64,000 bases of DNA from a bacterium (lineage in GTDB: Bacteria > Myxococcota_A > Bradymonadia > UBA7976 > UBA1532), in the NCBI GenBank assembly GCA_030427205.1, contig JAUHXC010000022.1, forward strand, positions 62,001-126,000. Reading direction: 5' to 3'. The position numbers and the translations under genes are program-made. Shown here in pieces: positions 1 through 12,360 of this stretch. The notes beneath the pieces are model-generated. The model ran no database searches, had not been told where the DNA came from, and worked only from the letters and a program-made list of their open reading frames with translations. Positions within the stretch are counted from its first letter, which is position 1. The number at the start of each line of letters is the position of its first letter.

Positions 1-3183
<3,183 letters not shown>

Positions 3184-3283
3184 GGGGGTTTCCTCGAATC
3201 CGGCGGCCAGGGTAGCAGGGGCCCCGGGGTCGACGACACGGGTGCTGCACGTACCGCAGCGCGGGCGCGGTCCCGACGGGCGA

Positions 3284-5857
3284 TCAGGGCTCGATCGTCA
3301 GCCGGCTGCCGCCGAAAGGGGTCGGCGGCATGGTCGGCGCGGGCGCCGGCGCGACCGGCCGGGCGGCACGATCGGGCACCACATAGCGCCGGTCGACCCA
3401 CTCGATGTGATACGGCCGCTCGGCCTCGGCCAGCGCCGCCGAGATCTGGCCGTTCTCCACCAGCCGCCGCATCAGCTCTTGGGCCCGCTGCGCCCACCAG
3501 CCGCCGATGGGCGGGTGCCCCCGCCGTCGATAGTAGGCCCCCCGGCGCGGCGCCGGCTTGAGCATGGCCAGAAAGACCGCCTCCCGCGGGGTGAGCTGGC
3601 GGGCGTCCTTCTGGAAGTAATAGCGCGCCGCCGGCCCGATGCCATACAGGTCGGGCCCGAACTCGATGCAGTTGAGGTAGAGCTCGAGCACCCGCTCGCG
3701 GCTGATGGCCTGGGTGATGCGGGTGGCGACGAGCAGCTCCTGCAGCTTGCGGGCGAGGGTCTTCTTGCGGGTGAGGAACAGGTTCTTGACCAGCTGCTGG
3801 GTGACCGTCGAGCCGCCGTAGACGAAGCGCCCCGCGTCGAGGTCGATGCGCAGCGCCCGCACCAGCAGGCCGCGGTCGATGGCGTTGTTGCGCCAGAAGT
3901 TCATCTCTTCGCTCTGGTACATCGTCGCGCCGACGTAGCGCGGCAGCTGGGCCAGCGGCACGTAGCCCGGCACGCCGGGGCCCACCCGCACGTCGGCGCC
4001 TTCGCTGATGCCCTCGCGCACCGGCAGCACGAAGCGGGTATCGAGCCAGCCCACGTCGTCGAGGCCCGGGGCCGGGCGGTCTTCGACGGTCGCCGGCGGC
4101 GCGCTGCGGGCGGCGAGCGTCTCGACGGCGCAGGCCTTGAACAGCTTGCGGATCTTCAGCTCGAGCGTGGCCGGGCGGTGCACCGGCCAGTCGAGGCGGA
4201 AGGTCGGCGCCAGCTCGCCGGTGAGCCGCGCCCGATCATAAGGGCCCCACAAGCCGCGGGGGATGGCGTCGAACGCCGCCTGGCAGTCGATGGGCTCGCC
4301 GCGGGCCGACAGGTGCACGTGGGGATCACCGCGGGCGTCGTCGATCCGGCCGCTGCCGATCAGCGCCAGCGGGCCCTGGGCCATGCGCCCCTCGAATCGA
4401 AGCAGATCGGCCGTCGGATGCCAGTCCAGCGCGCCGCGCAGGTCGAGGTCGATGCCATCCACCGGCCCGTCGGCCAGCCCGGGCAGCTCGATGCGCCCCT
4501 CGCGCCACGCCAGCCGGCCTTCGAGCAGCGTCTGCGCCTCGCCCGGCCCCTCGCCGCCGACGTCGTCGAGCGCGGTCATGGTCAAGTGCCCGTCGAGGAT
4601 GCCGTCGGCCCGGGTCTGCCGACGGGGGCGGCGCGGCGGCTCCGGCGGCAGGCGGCGGGCAAACAGCGGCGCGAGCCGGACCCCGCGCAGGTCGACCCGC
4701 AGGCTGTGGGGGCGGCGCCGGCCGGGGTGCACGTCGGCGGCCAGGGTGACCTCACCGCCGGCGAGCACCGCCCGCCCGTCGAGCTGGCCCCGGTGCCAGC
4801 GCCCGCCGGCTTCGAGCAGCGGCGGCAGGCCGGGCAGCTCGACGGCCAGGCCATGGGCGACGACGGGCGGCAGCTGCCACGCGATGGCATCCAGCCGATC
4901 GAGCGCGGACGGCTGCTCGTGCGCGACGTCTGCCCGGCCGCCGCGCATCGCCCGCGGCGCGCGCACTGCCCCGGCCTCGAAGTGCAGCCGCAGCCGATCG
5001 GTCCAGCGCGCGGCGAGCACCAGCCCCTCGGCGGTGGCGCCCATGGCCCGCGCGTCGACGCCTTCGGCCCGGATCTCGGCGGCGTGGCGGCCCACCGCGA
5101 GCACCACCCGCTCGGCCGCGGCCGTCCCGGGCCCGATGGACAGCGGCTGGTCGGGCGCGATGTCCACCGCGATACGCACGCCGTCGGCCCACAGCGCGCC
5201 GTCCAGCGTGAGCCCGGAGAGCCGCTGACCCCGCGCGGTCAGCTCGCCGCCGGCGCCTTCGAGCCGCCAGCGGCCGTCTTCGGGCAGGAGTGCCAGGCTC
5301 GCGAGCGTGGCTCGGTGCACCGCGTCGCCCCGCCGCAGCTGCACCGCCGGGCGCTGCATGCGCACCTCGGGCAGCGGGCCGTCGTCGAGCCGCGTCAAGA
5401 TGGCATCCAGTGATGATGGCATCTCGAAAGCATCGTCGAATGCCATTCTGGATGCCACCGATGGCTCCGGGGATGTCATCGATGACTCGTCGATGGCATC
5501 CCGCTCGCCGTCCAACGTGCCCAGGCGCAGCTCGGGCCCGTCGACGTCGATCCGCGAGATGCGCACCTCGCCCGTCGCTGCGGCCCACAGGTCGACCTCG
5601 ACCCGGACCTCGGCGATGCGCGCTCGACCCCCGCGGGCGACGGCGCGTACGTCGGTCAGCGTCAGGCCGTCGCGGCGGATGTCGGCCGCGGCCCAGCGCA
5701 CGTCGAGCCCGTGCCGCCCCGCGAGGTCGTCGACCGCCCGCACCAGCGCCGCTTCGAGCACGGCGGGCAGGGCCAGGGCCGCCGCGCCGAGCAGCAGCAG
5801 CAGCAGCGCCAGCCCGATCCACAGCGCCCGCCGTCGTCGACGGGGAGCCTCGCTCAT
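3284..5857 (-). CDS. AsmA-like protein fused to a GT51 peptidoglycan transglycosylase domain
   Basis: This 857-residue protein has an N-terminal membrane anchor (about residues 11-33) and a long AsmA/TamB-like region. A C-terminal GT51 domain (about 615-800) is the fold that polymerises lipid II into glycan strands. GT51 motifs are visible: GGSTVTQQL at 681-689, RKLQELLVATR, and ERVLELYLNCIEFG. The catalytic Glu region reads SEEMNFWRNN, with E650/E651 and F654 kept, but the usual His is Asn657. No transpeptidase domain follows, so it resembles a monofunctional transglycosylase on an unusual N-terminal arm. Its ATG overlaps the stop of the upstream lytic transglycosylase by one base (TGATG), which implies translational coupling. 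Activity is inferred. Confidence 0.85.
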   Translation of the reverse strand: MSEAPRRRRRALWIGLALLLLLLGAAALALPAVLEAALVRAVDDLAGRHGLDVRWAAADIRRDGLTLTDVRAVARGGRARIAEVRVEVDLWAAATGEVRISRIDVDGPELRLGTLDGERDAIDESSMTSPEPSVASRMAFDDAFEMPSSLDAILTRLDDGPLPEVRMQRPAVQLRRGDAVHRATLASLALLPEDGRWRLEGAGGELTARGQRLSGLTLDGALWADGVRIAVDIAPDQPLSIGPGTAAAERVVLAVGRHAAEIRAEGVDARAMGATAEGLVLAARWTDRLRLHFEAGAVRAPRAMRGGRADVAHEQPSALDRLDAIAWQLPPVVAHGLAVELPGLPPLLEAGGRWHRGQLDGRAVLAGGEVTLAADVHPGRRRPHSLRVDLRGVRLAPLFARRLPPEPPRRPRRQTRADGILDGHLTMTALDDVGGEGPGEAQTLLEGRLAWREGRIELPGLADGPVDGIDLDLRGALDWHPTADLLRFEGRMAQGPLALIGSGRIDDARGDPHVHLSARGEPIDCQAAFDAIPRGLWGPYDRARLTGELAPTFRLDWPVHRPATLELKIRKLFKACAVETLAARSAPPATVEDRPAPGLDDVGWLDTRFVLPVREGISEGADVRVGPGVPGYVPLAQLPRYVGATMYQSEEMNFWRNNAIDRGLLVRALRIDLDAGRFVYGGSTVTQQLVKNLFLTRKKTLARKLQELLVATRITQAISRERVLELYLNCIEFGPDLYGIGPAARYYFQKDARQLTPREAVFLAMLKPAPRRGAYYRRRGHPPIGGWWAQRAQELMRRLVENGQISAALAEAERPYHIEWVDRRYVVPDRAARPVAPAPAPTMPPTPFGGSRLTIEP

Positions 5858-8052
5858 CAGAACCGGACCGCGCCCTTGGGCTTCGGCGGATCGGCCGGCG
5901 GCACCAGCGCCTTCATCCAGGCGTCGCGCTCGGCGTCGCTGGCGTAGAGCGCCAGGTAGCGCACGAGGTGATCGGTCACCTTGCGCGCGTAGTTGCGGCT
6001 CTCGTGGGCCCCGATCTCTTCGATCATCGCGTCGTAGGGCAGCTTGGCCGCGTCGCCCAGCAGGTGCTCGCCGAAGCGCAGCGGCCCGCCGTTATAGGCC
6101 CCGATGGCCAGCACGATGTCGCCGCGATACTCGTCGCGCAGCGCTTCGAGGTACCACGCGGCGTGGCGCAGCGCGACGCCCGGCTCGAAGAGGCGATCCT
6201 CGATGAAGTCACCGGCGGGAAACCCCAGCTTGGACGCGATGATGCGCCCGGTGCGCGGCAGCACCTGCATCGGGCCCAGCGCGCCGGCGTGGCTGCGCGC
6301 CTTCTCGCGATAGCGGCTCTCCTGCAGCATGTGCGGCAGGAGCCACCACGGCGGGATGCCATGGGGCGCGCCCGCGGCGGTGGCCAGGGTCAGATACGCC
6401 GCCGGATAGGCCGCGGTCCGCTGGCTCGCCGGGCGGTCGGCGAAGCGATCGTTCCACGGGATGCGCCGCTGCTTCTTGGGCAGCCCGCGCCAGCGCTCGC
6501 CCCAGTCTTCCAGCGCCTCGTCGAGCGCGCGGTCGAAGGCCCGCGCCTTGCGCTTGCCGTAGGCCCGGCGCACCGCGCGCTGCATCTTCTTGCGATCGAA
6601 CGCTTGTCGCGCCAGCCGCGGGTGCCCGGCCCAGCTCAGCAGCCGCGCGCTGCGCAGGGCCCGGCGGTCGCGCTTGCCCAGCTTCTTCTCGTAGGCCTGC
6701 AGATCGGGCGCCGCGGGCACCTGCGCCGGCTCGATGATGCGCGGCAACTCTTTGCCGGCGAGGCGCGCGCCGAGCATGCCGTAATACGACAGCGGCGCCC
6801 GGCGGGCGAGCGTATCCAGGGCCTTGTCGGCGGCGGCCGGGTCGCCTTCGATGCGATGGCAGCGGGCGGTCCAATACAGCGCCTTGGCCCCGACGAGCAC
6901 GTTGCCGCTGCCGATCAGCGACTTCCAGGTGGCGCGGGCCGCCGGGCAGTCGCCCTTGCGGAAGTGGGTCCAGCCGAAGAACCAGACATACTTCGAGCGA
7001 TCCCAGGGCTTGGTGGCCAGAAAGCGCTCGTGGGCCGCCAGCGCGTCGTCGAAGTGTCCGCCCTGATGCAGCAGCCGGCCCACCTGATAGCCCGCCGAGC
7101 GGGCGTATTTGCCCTTGGGCGCGCGGTCGAGATAGGCCTGCATCGCCTGCGACGCGGCGCGATAGCGGGCCAGGTTGCCCAGCACGAGGCCGACGCGATA
7201 CTGCGCCTCGTCGGCCAGCGCGCTGTCGGGGCCGGTCTTGACCTTCTCGAACAGCTCCAGGGCCTGCGGATAGCGCTCGCGCAGCCGCTGGCGGATGGTG
7301 CCCAGCCGCAGCCAGGCCTCCTGGCGCATCGCCGCGTCGCTCTTCGGGTTGTCGGCCATCGCCTGCCACTCGGGCTCGGCGAGGGCGTAGGCCCGCTGAA
7401 TCCACAGGTCGCGGGCGCGGGTCAGCCGGTCTTCGGGCGACAGGCTCGCCGACGGCGTCCGGGTCATCGCCGCCCGGCCCTCGGCGGTGTCGCCATGGCT
7501 CAAGAGCAGGCGCCGATCGGCTTCGGCATCACCCGCCGCGCCCAGCGCGCCCAGCGCCATGGGCACGATGGCCTTGACCGGCGGATCATCCGCCAGCGCC
7601 TGCAGCAGCGGGCGCCCGGCGGCGGGATCGGTGCTCATGATGGCCAGCGCGCGCCGCAGCCGGGCCTCGGCCACCGTGGCCCGATCGGCGTCGCGCAGCT
7701 TCAGCAGCACGTCGGCGGCGGCGATGATGGCGGCGGCGTCGCCCTCGGCCTCGGCCGCGCGCAGCCGGATCAGGCCCACCGGCTCGGCCAGCGCCTCCTC
7801 GTCGAGGCCATCGACCGCGGCCCGCGCCTCGGCGGGGCGGTTCAGCCGCAGCAGCGCGCGCGCCCGCACGACCCGCGCGGCGAGGCCGGCGTCGCCGGAG
7901 AACTTCACCCCTTCGAGGTGCTTCAGCGCGGCCTCGCCGTCGCCGACGCGGGCCGCGGCCGACGCGAGGCGCAGCGGCTCGGGGGCCGGCGCGGCGAAGG
8001 CCGATGAGACGAAGAAGGGCAGGCAGACGGCGAGCGATACGAGGCGCAGCAT
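5857..8052 (-). CDS. Soluble lytic murein transglycosylase (Slt-like, GH23)
   Basis: The 731-residue product begins with a clear signal peptide (MLRLVSLAVCLPFF...), which is why I chose the ATG at 8052 over an upstream in-frame start. The N-terminal two thirds is a helical, TPR-like superhelix as in Slt70. The C-terminal SLT domain has the catalytic Glu in MLQESRY (E578), then GALGPMQVLP and AIGAYNGGP, and a closing NYARKVTDHLVRY segment. The enzyme family cleaves the MurNAc-GlcNAc bond of peptidoglycan in the periplasm. It is coupled to the downstream GT51 fusion, so one transcript carries a glycan-cleaving and a glycan-building enzyme. Confidence 0.92.
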   Translation of the reverse strand: MLRLVSLAVCLPFFVSSAFAAPAPEPLRLASAAARVGDGEAALKHLEGVKFSGDAGLAARVVRARALLRLNRPAEARAAVDGLDEEALAEPVGLIRLRAAEAEGDAAAIIAAADVLLKLRDADRATVAEARLRRALAIMSTDPAAGRPLLQALADDPPVKAIVPMALGALGAAGDAEADRRLLLSHGDTAEGRAAMTRTPSASLSPEDRLTRARDLWIQRAYALAEPEWQAMADNPKSDAAMRQEAWLRLGTIRQRLRERYPQALELFEKVKTGPDSALADEAQYRVGLVLGNLARYRAASQAMQAYLDRAPKGKYARSAGYQVGRLLHQGGHFDDALAAHERFLATKPWDRSKYVWFFGWTHFRKGDCPAARATWKSLIGSGNVLVGAKALYWTARCHRIEGDPAAADKALDTLARRAPLSYYGMLGARLAGKELPRIIEPAQVPAAPDLQAYEKKLGKRDRRALRSARLLSWAGHPRLARQAFDRKKMQRAVRRAYGKRKARAFDRALDEALEDWGERWRGLPKKQRRIPWNDRFADRPASQRTAAYPAAYLTLATAAGAPHGIPPWWLLPHMLQESRYREKARSHAGALGPMQVLPRTGRIIASKLGFPAGDFIEDRLFEPGVALRHAAWYLEALRDEYRGDIVLAIGAYNGGPLRFGEHLLGDAAKLPYDAMIEEIGAHESRNYARKVTDHLVRYLALYASDAERDAWMKALVPPADPPKPKGAVRF

Positions 8053-8102
8053 GGCGGCAGAGTGCCCGAGCGGGGGCCGGCGGCGCAATGGCGCCCCGGG
8101 GG

Positions 8103-8915
8103 TCACGGCGCGCTCGGCGGCGGCGCGACGACCTCGTCGTCGACCGTGTAGCGCAGGGTCAGCGGCTGGCCGCCGCGGGTCACGACCAGCGTCACCTCGG
8201 TCGCCTTGCGCAGCCGGGTATAGGCCTCGAGCGCCTGCTGCGGGTTGGCGAGCGGCAGGCCGTTGACCGTGCGCAGCAGATCGCCGTTCTTCAGGCCCAG
8301 CGCCGCGGGCACCGAGCCCGGGCGGATGGCGTAGAGCTTGAAACCGACGAAGGCATCGCCCTCGCGGGCCGGGACCATGCGCGCGCTGCGGGCGAGCGCG
8401 CCCGGGTCGGCCAGCATGGCGTCGAGGCCCGGTCGATGCAGGCTGAAGACCCCCGGCGCGGTGGGCCGGATCCAGTCGACCGTGGTCGGCGGCGCGGCCT
8501 CCGGCTCGGCGGCTTTGGCCGTCGTTGTCGCGGCGCGCTCGATGATGCAGGTCAGCGCCCGGCGCTGCCCGTCGCGCTCGACGTGCAGAAAGAGGCGCCC
8601 GCCGGCGCTGGCCGTCGTCAGCGCGGCGACGGCCGATTCGAGCCCGACGACCGGGCGATTGTCGATCGTGCGCACGATGTCGCCGTCGCGCAGGCCGAGC
8701 TGCGCCGGCACGCTGTCGGTGGCGATGTTGCTCAGGCGCAGCCCGTCGACGGCGTCGCCCGTCTTCAGCGGGATCAGCCGCGTATCGTCGATGAGCGCGG
8801 CGCCCGCCGGCAGCGTGACGACATAGGTCGCGCTCGTCTGGCGGACGGTGGGCGCCGGATCGGCCTGGACGCTCGCCGGGGCGAGCAGCGCGAGGGCCAG
8901 CAGCGTGCGGTGCAT
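8103..8915 (-). CDS. Exported protein with two PDZ domains (GspC-like)
   Basis: The start at 8915 gives a signal peptide (MHRTLLALALLAPASVQA) and a 270-residue protein. Two PDZ domains are visible, about residues 50-110 (GLRDGDIVRTIDNRPV) and 175-250 (GLKNGDLLRTVNGLPL). The second closely resembles the PDZ domain of type II secretion protein GspC, including NGLPL followed by a helix and a strand. No protease domain is present and no other gsp genes are in the window, so a T2SS role is not supported by context. It lies 50 bases upstream of the lytic transglycosylase on the same strand and may share its transcript. Confidence 0.75.
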   Translation of the reverse strand: MHRTLLALALLAPASVQADPAPTVRQTSATYVVTLPAGAALIDDTRLIPLKTGDAVDGLRLSNIATDSVPAQLGLRDGDIVRTIDNRPVVGLESAVAALTTASAGGRLFLHVERDGQRRALTCIIERAATTTAKAAEPEAAPPTTVDWIRPTAPGVFSLHRPGLDAMLADPGALARSARMVPAREGDAFVGFKLYAIRPGSVPAALGLKNGDLLRTVNGLPLANPQQALEAYTRLRKATEVTLVVTRGGQPLTLRYTVDDEVVAPPPSAP

Positions 8916-9077
8916 TCGGGTCTCCGATCGAGCGTGGTACGCGTCGCCAACGGGACCCAGGCTATGCCGGCCGGCGGTCACCCGCAACCGGGCGCGGCGC
9001 GCGAAGCGATTGAGCTGGCGGCAGCGGGTGCGCTATCCAGCCCCCCGAGCGGCCGCCGGCGGCCGACAGGAGGTGTG

Positions 9078-10685
9078 ATGCGGTCTGTGATGCAGTCTGG
9101 GATGCGGTGCGTGACGATGGGCGGCCTGCTGATGGCGCTGCTGGTGGCGCTGGGCCTCGCCGGGTGCGACGACGGCGGGGCAGGGGGCGGCGACGCGGTC
9201 GACATGGCGCCGGCCGCCGACCCCGATATGGCGGCGGACGGCGCGGCGGATGCCATGTCGGATGCCACCGATGACACCGCAGATGCCACCGCGGATGCCA
9301 TGGGTGACGCCACGGCGCCCGACATGCTGCCCGACATGGCGCCGCCGCCCTGCGACTGGCCCGCGCCGCGCCTGGGCGACCTGCCGCCGGCCCGCACGCT
9401 GGCCGGAGACCCGGCGAACTGCGGCATGCCGGGCTATCAATGGCTCGACAGCGCCGAGCTGGGGCAGGTGCTCGATCGGGTCGAGGTGCAGCGCCTGCCC
9501 GCAGCGGCCCTGGGCGCGATCACCAACGCCGCCGGCATCAGCATCCCCCGGCCCTTCGAATACGACGTGGTCATCGAGCAGATCGTATACGTCACCCAAG
9601 ACCGCGGGCAGCGGGTCGAGGCCACCGCGCTGCTCGGTTGGCCGCAAACCGCGGACGGCGGCCCGCCGCCGGGCGGCATGCTGGCCTTGATGCACGGCAC
9701 CAATGGCTTCAGCGATGACTGCGCGCCGTCGAATACCCTCGAATATCAGGCCCTGACCGCGGCCATCGCCAGCACCGGCTACCTGGTCGTGACCCCCGAC
9801 TTCCTCGGGCTCAAGGGCCGCGGCGAGCCGACCGGCTTCATCCACCCCTATCTGGTCGGCGAGCCGACGGCGATCTCGGCCCTCGACGGCGTGCGCGCGG
9901 CCGGCCGGCTGGCGGCCGACGCCGGGGTCTGCCTCGATCCCGAGCCGGTGATGCTCGGCATCTCCCAAGGCGGCCACGCGGCGCTGTGGGTCGAGCTGCT
10001 CGCCCCGTACTACGCGCCCGAGCTGCGCTTCGTCGGCACCGCGGCGGTGGTGCCGCCCAGCGACCTGCTGCGCCAGCTCGAGCGGGCCATCGCCGAGCGG
10101 GTGAGCGGCACCTTCAACGCCCTGGGCCTGCTGATCGGCGGGGGGTCGTGGTACGGGCTCGGCGACCGCTTCGCCGAGGTCTTCCAGCCGCCGCTCGACA
10201 GCGTCCTGCCCGCCGTCGCGCAGATGAGCTGCGCCGACGACGCCGCCGACGAGTTCGACCTGAACGAAGACGACTACCCCGACAACGACGCGGTCTTCAC
10301 CGACGTCGTGCTCGGCCCCGCCCGCGCCGGCACCCTGGGCGACGTCGAGCCGTGGGGCTGCGTCGCCCGCGAGAACAGCCTGCTGCATACCCGCGTCGCC
10401 CGGCTGGCGCCCGACGTCGACCCGACCCATGGCATCTTCTTCGTCGTCGGCGAGCAGGACGCGCTGGTCGATACACCCACCGAGCGGGCGGCGTTCGACG
10501 CACTCTGCGAGGGCGGCTGGCCGCTGCGCTATCTGGAGTGTGCCCGCGCCAAGCACGTCGACGCGGCCATCTGGGCGCTGCCCGAGATCTTCGACTTCCT
10601 CGACGCCCGCCGCGCCGGCGAGCCGCTGGCCGATCGCTGCATGCGAGGCCCGCCCACCGGTTGCCGCGGCGAACCGATGGAGTGA
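9078..10685 (+). CDS. Lipoprotein alpha/beta-hydrolase, secretory-lipase-like
   Basis: The ATG at 9078 follows AGGAGG (9068-9073) and starts a lipoprotein signal (lipobox GLAGC). About 60 residues of D/A/M-rich linker precede the catalytic part. The hydrolase core has an oxyanion-type segment (LMHGTNG), the nucleophile elbow GISQGG (Ser296) and a C-terminal region with likely Asp and His (GEQDALVDTP; AKHVDAA). Layout and length (535 residues) resemble secretory lipases and large serine esterases. The substrate is unknown. An in-frame ATG nine codons later (MRCVTMGG) is a possible alternative start. Confidence 0.85.
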   Translation: MRSVMQSGMRCVTMGGLLMALLVALGLAGCDDGGAGGGDAVDMAPAADPDMAADGAADAMSDATDDTADATADAMGDATAPDMLPDMAPPPCDWPAPRLGDLPPARTLAGDPANCGMPGYQWLDSAELGQVLDRVEVQRLPAAALGAITNAAGISIPRPFEYDVVIEQIVYVTQDRGQRVEATALLGWPQTADGGPPPGGMLALMHGTNGFSDDCAPSNTLEYQALTAAIASTGYLVVTPDFLGLKGRGEPTGFIHPYLVGEPTAISALDGVRAAGRLAADAGVCLDPEPVMLGISQGGHAALWVELLAPYYAPELRFVGTAAVVPPSDLLRQLERAIAERVSGTFNALGLLIGGGSWYGLGDRFAEVFQPPLDSVLPAVAQMSCADDAADEFDLNEDDYPDNDAVFTDVVLGPARAGTLGDVEPWGCVARENSLLHTRVARLAPDVDPTHGIFFVVGEQDALVDTPTERAAFDALCEGGWPLRYLECARAKHVDAAIWALPEIFDFLDARRAGEPLADRCMRGPPTGCRGEPME

Positions 10686-10716
10686 TCGGGTCTCACAAGC
10701 CGGGCGTCATCGTACC

Positions 10717-11523
10717 GTGCGCTGTGCGCCGTCGGTCCGTATCGCGGCTGCCCCGCCGACGCCCCACGACCGCCAACGGCTCGTCGATACCCTGCGCCGC
10801 GTCGGCGCCGCCTGCTTCCCCGAGCTGCCCGACTACCAGTGCTTCGCCGGGGCCGACGCCCTCGACGACAAGGTCATCACCCTCGCCCGTGACCGCCGCG
10901 GGCGGGTCATCGGCTTCTGTTCGGCCATTCTGCTCGACGTGCCCGGTGTGCCCTCGGTCATGCACCTCGGCCTCACCTGCGTACACCCCGTCGCCCGCGG
11001 TCGGCGGCTGACCCATCGGCTCACCGGCCGGCTGGTCATGCAGTATCTGGCCCGCCACCGACCGCTGGGCCGCACCTGGATCACCAGCGTCGCCTGCGTG
11101 CTCAGCAGCGTGGGCAACGTGGCGTCGAGCTTCGACGATGTCTTCCCCTCGCCGTTCTTCCAGCGGCCCACGGCGACCCACCGGCGCATCGTCGATGTCA
11201 TCGACCGGCGCTATCGTGATGCCATCGCCATCAACCCCGACGCCGAGCTCGACCGCGAGCGCTTCGTCTTCCGCCGCAGCGTCGCGGGTACGGTGTTTCA
11301 GAAGTCCGCCGACGATGCGCGCTACCACCACCGCGAGGCGGGGCTCAACGCCTTCTACACCGCGCTGCTCGACCTCGACGCGGGGGACGAGGTGGTGCAG
11401 GTGGGTCACTTCAGCCTCGCTACGCTGCAGCGCTATCTGCGCACCGGGTTCGGCCGCCGACGGCCGCCGATCCCACCGGTGCCGGCCTGGGTGCACGCCG
11501 AGTCGACGCGGGAGGCGGCGTGA
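10717..11523 (+). CDS. Predicted N-acyltransferase-like protein, coupled to a PlsC-like gene
   Basis: I chose the GTG at 10717 because it lies just beyond the preceding stop and the protein-like composition starts there; no strong ribosome binding site is visible. The 268-residue product has a GNAT-like pattern: VIGFCSAILLDVP, then HLGLTCVHPVARGRRLTHRL, which resembles an acyl-CoA-binding loop. The C-terminus keeps a FYxALLDLDAGDEVVQVG segment. Its stop overlaps the start of the downstream acyltransferase (TGATG), so the two probably work together, perhaps in lipid or lipoamino-acid synthesis. That pathway is inference; the family assignment is moderate. Confidence 0.65.
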   Translation: MRCAPSVRIAAAPPTPHDRQRLVDTLRRVGAACFPELPDYQCFAGADALDDKVITLARDRRGRVIGFCSAILLDVPGVPSVMHLGLTCVHPVARGRRLTHRLTGRLVMQYLARHRPLGRTWITSVACVLSSVGNVASSFDDVFPSPFFQRPTATHRRIVDVIDRRYRDAIAINPDAELDRERFVFRRSVAGTVFQKSADDARYHHREAGLNAFYTALLDLDAGDEVVQVGHFSLATLQRYLRTGFGRRRPPIPPVPAWVHAESTREAA

Positions 11524-12308
11524 TGTCCGTCGCCGATGTCTCCTCGCGCGCCCTCGTGCTGTCGGCTCGGCGCACCGGCTCGGCCATGGGCGGCGTCGTC
11601 CGCGCGGGCCTGCGTATCGGCGCGCTCGCCCGCCTCGCGCTGCGCCATCGCCGGGTGTCGGTGCCCGCCGATACCGCCGAGGCCATTCGCGTGCGCGCCG
11701 CGGTCCTGCGGGGCTGTTGTTCGACGATGGTGCTGGCCCATGGCATCCGCCCGCGCGTCCTCGGGCGGCCGCCCGCTGGCCCGACGGTCATCGTCGCCAA
11801 CCACCTGGGCTACCTCGATCCGCTCATCCTCGCGGCGCTGGTGCCGTGCGCGCCCATCGCCAAGCGCGAAGCGAGTCGGTGGCCGCTCATCGGGCCCGCG
11901 CTGAGCCAGATGGGGCTCGTCTTCGTCGACCGGGGCGACGCGCGCAGCGGCGCGCGGGCGCTGCGCGGTGCACGCCGGGCCCTCGAGGCCGGCGTCTCGG
12001 TGCTGGTCTTCCCCGAAGGCACCACGACCCATGGCGACGAGGTCCTGCCGTTTCGTCGAGGCATCTTCGGCGTTGCGCGGCACCTGGGGGTGCCGGTGGT
12101 GCCCACCGCGCTGTCTTTCGCCGATCGGTCGTGCTGCTGGGTCGGCGACGCGCCCTTCGCGCCGCACTACGCCCGCCTCGCCGCCCGCCGCACGCTGTCG
12201 CTCGTCATCCGCTTCGGCGAGCCGCAGGCGGTGCAGGGTCACGCCAGCCTCGCCGCGGAGCGTATCCGCGGCGAGGTCGATCGGCTGCGGCGCACGCTGG
12301 TGGGGTGA
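11523..12308 (+). CDS. 1-acyl-sn-glycerol-3-phosphate acyltransferase-like protein (PlsC family)
   Basis: The 261-residue protein has the two hallmark blocks of the LPLAT family: NHLGYLD (NHx4D motif, His94) and FPEGTTTHG (EGT motif, Glu165), plus a central hydrophobic stretch before the first motif. The family transfers an acyl chain from acyl-ACP or acyl-CoA to a lysolipid at the inner membrane. The ATG at 11523 overlaps the upstream stop by one base and is preceded by GGAGG, indicating coupled translation. A GTG one codon earlier is an alternative. The exact acceptor lipid cannot be read from sequence. Confidence 0.88.
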   Translation: MSVADVSSRALVLSARRTGSAMGGVVRAGLRIGALARLALRHRRVSVPADTAEAIRVRAAVLRGCCSTMVLAHGIRPRVLGRPPAGPTVIVANHLGYLDPLILAALVPCAPIAKREASRWPLIGPALSQMGLVFVDRGDARSGARALRGARRALEAGVSVLVFPEGTTTHGDEVLPFRRGIFGVARHLGVPVVPTALSFADRSCCWVGDAPFAPHYARLAARRTLSLVIRFGEPQAVQGHASLAAERIRGEVDRLRRTLVG

Positions 12309-12309
12309 A

Positions 12310-12360
12310 GACCCTCGCGGGTCGTGCCCTGCCGCGCGCTGTCGAGCCCTGCCGCGCGCT
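12310..12360. repeat. Short hairpin and 15-bp direct repeat between convergent genes
   Basis: The gap between two convergent genes holds a small stem (GACCC TCGC GGGTC, 12310-12323) and two copies of GCCCTGCCGCGCGCT at 12326-12340 and 12346-12360. The second copy enters the end of the minus-strand gene. There is no T-run. It may help termination. Confidence 0.4.

Noticed and set aside
8103..8915. Type II secretion gene gspC
   Set aside because: The second PDZ domain is GspC-like, but there are two PDZ domains and no other secretion genes nearby.
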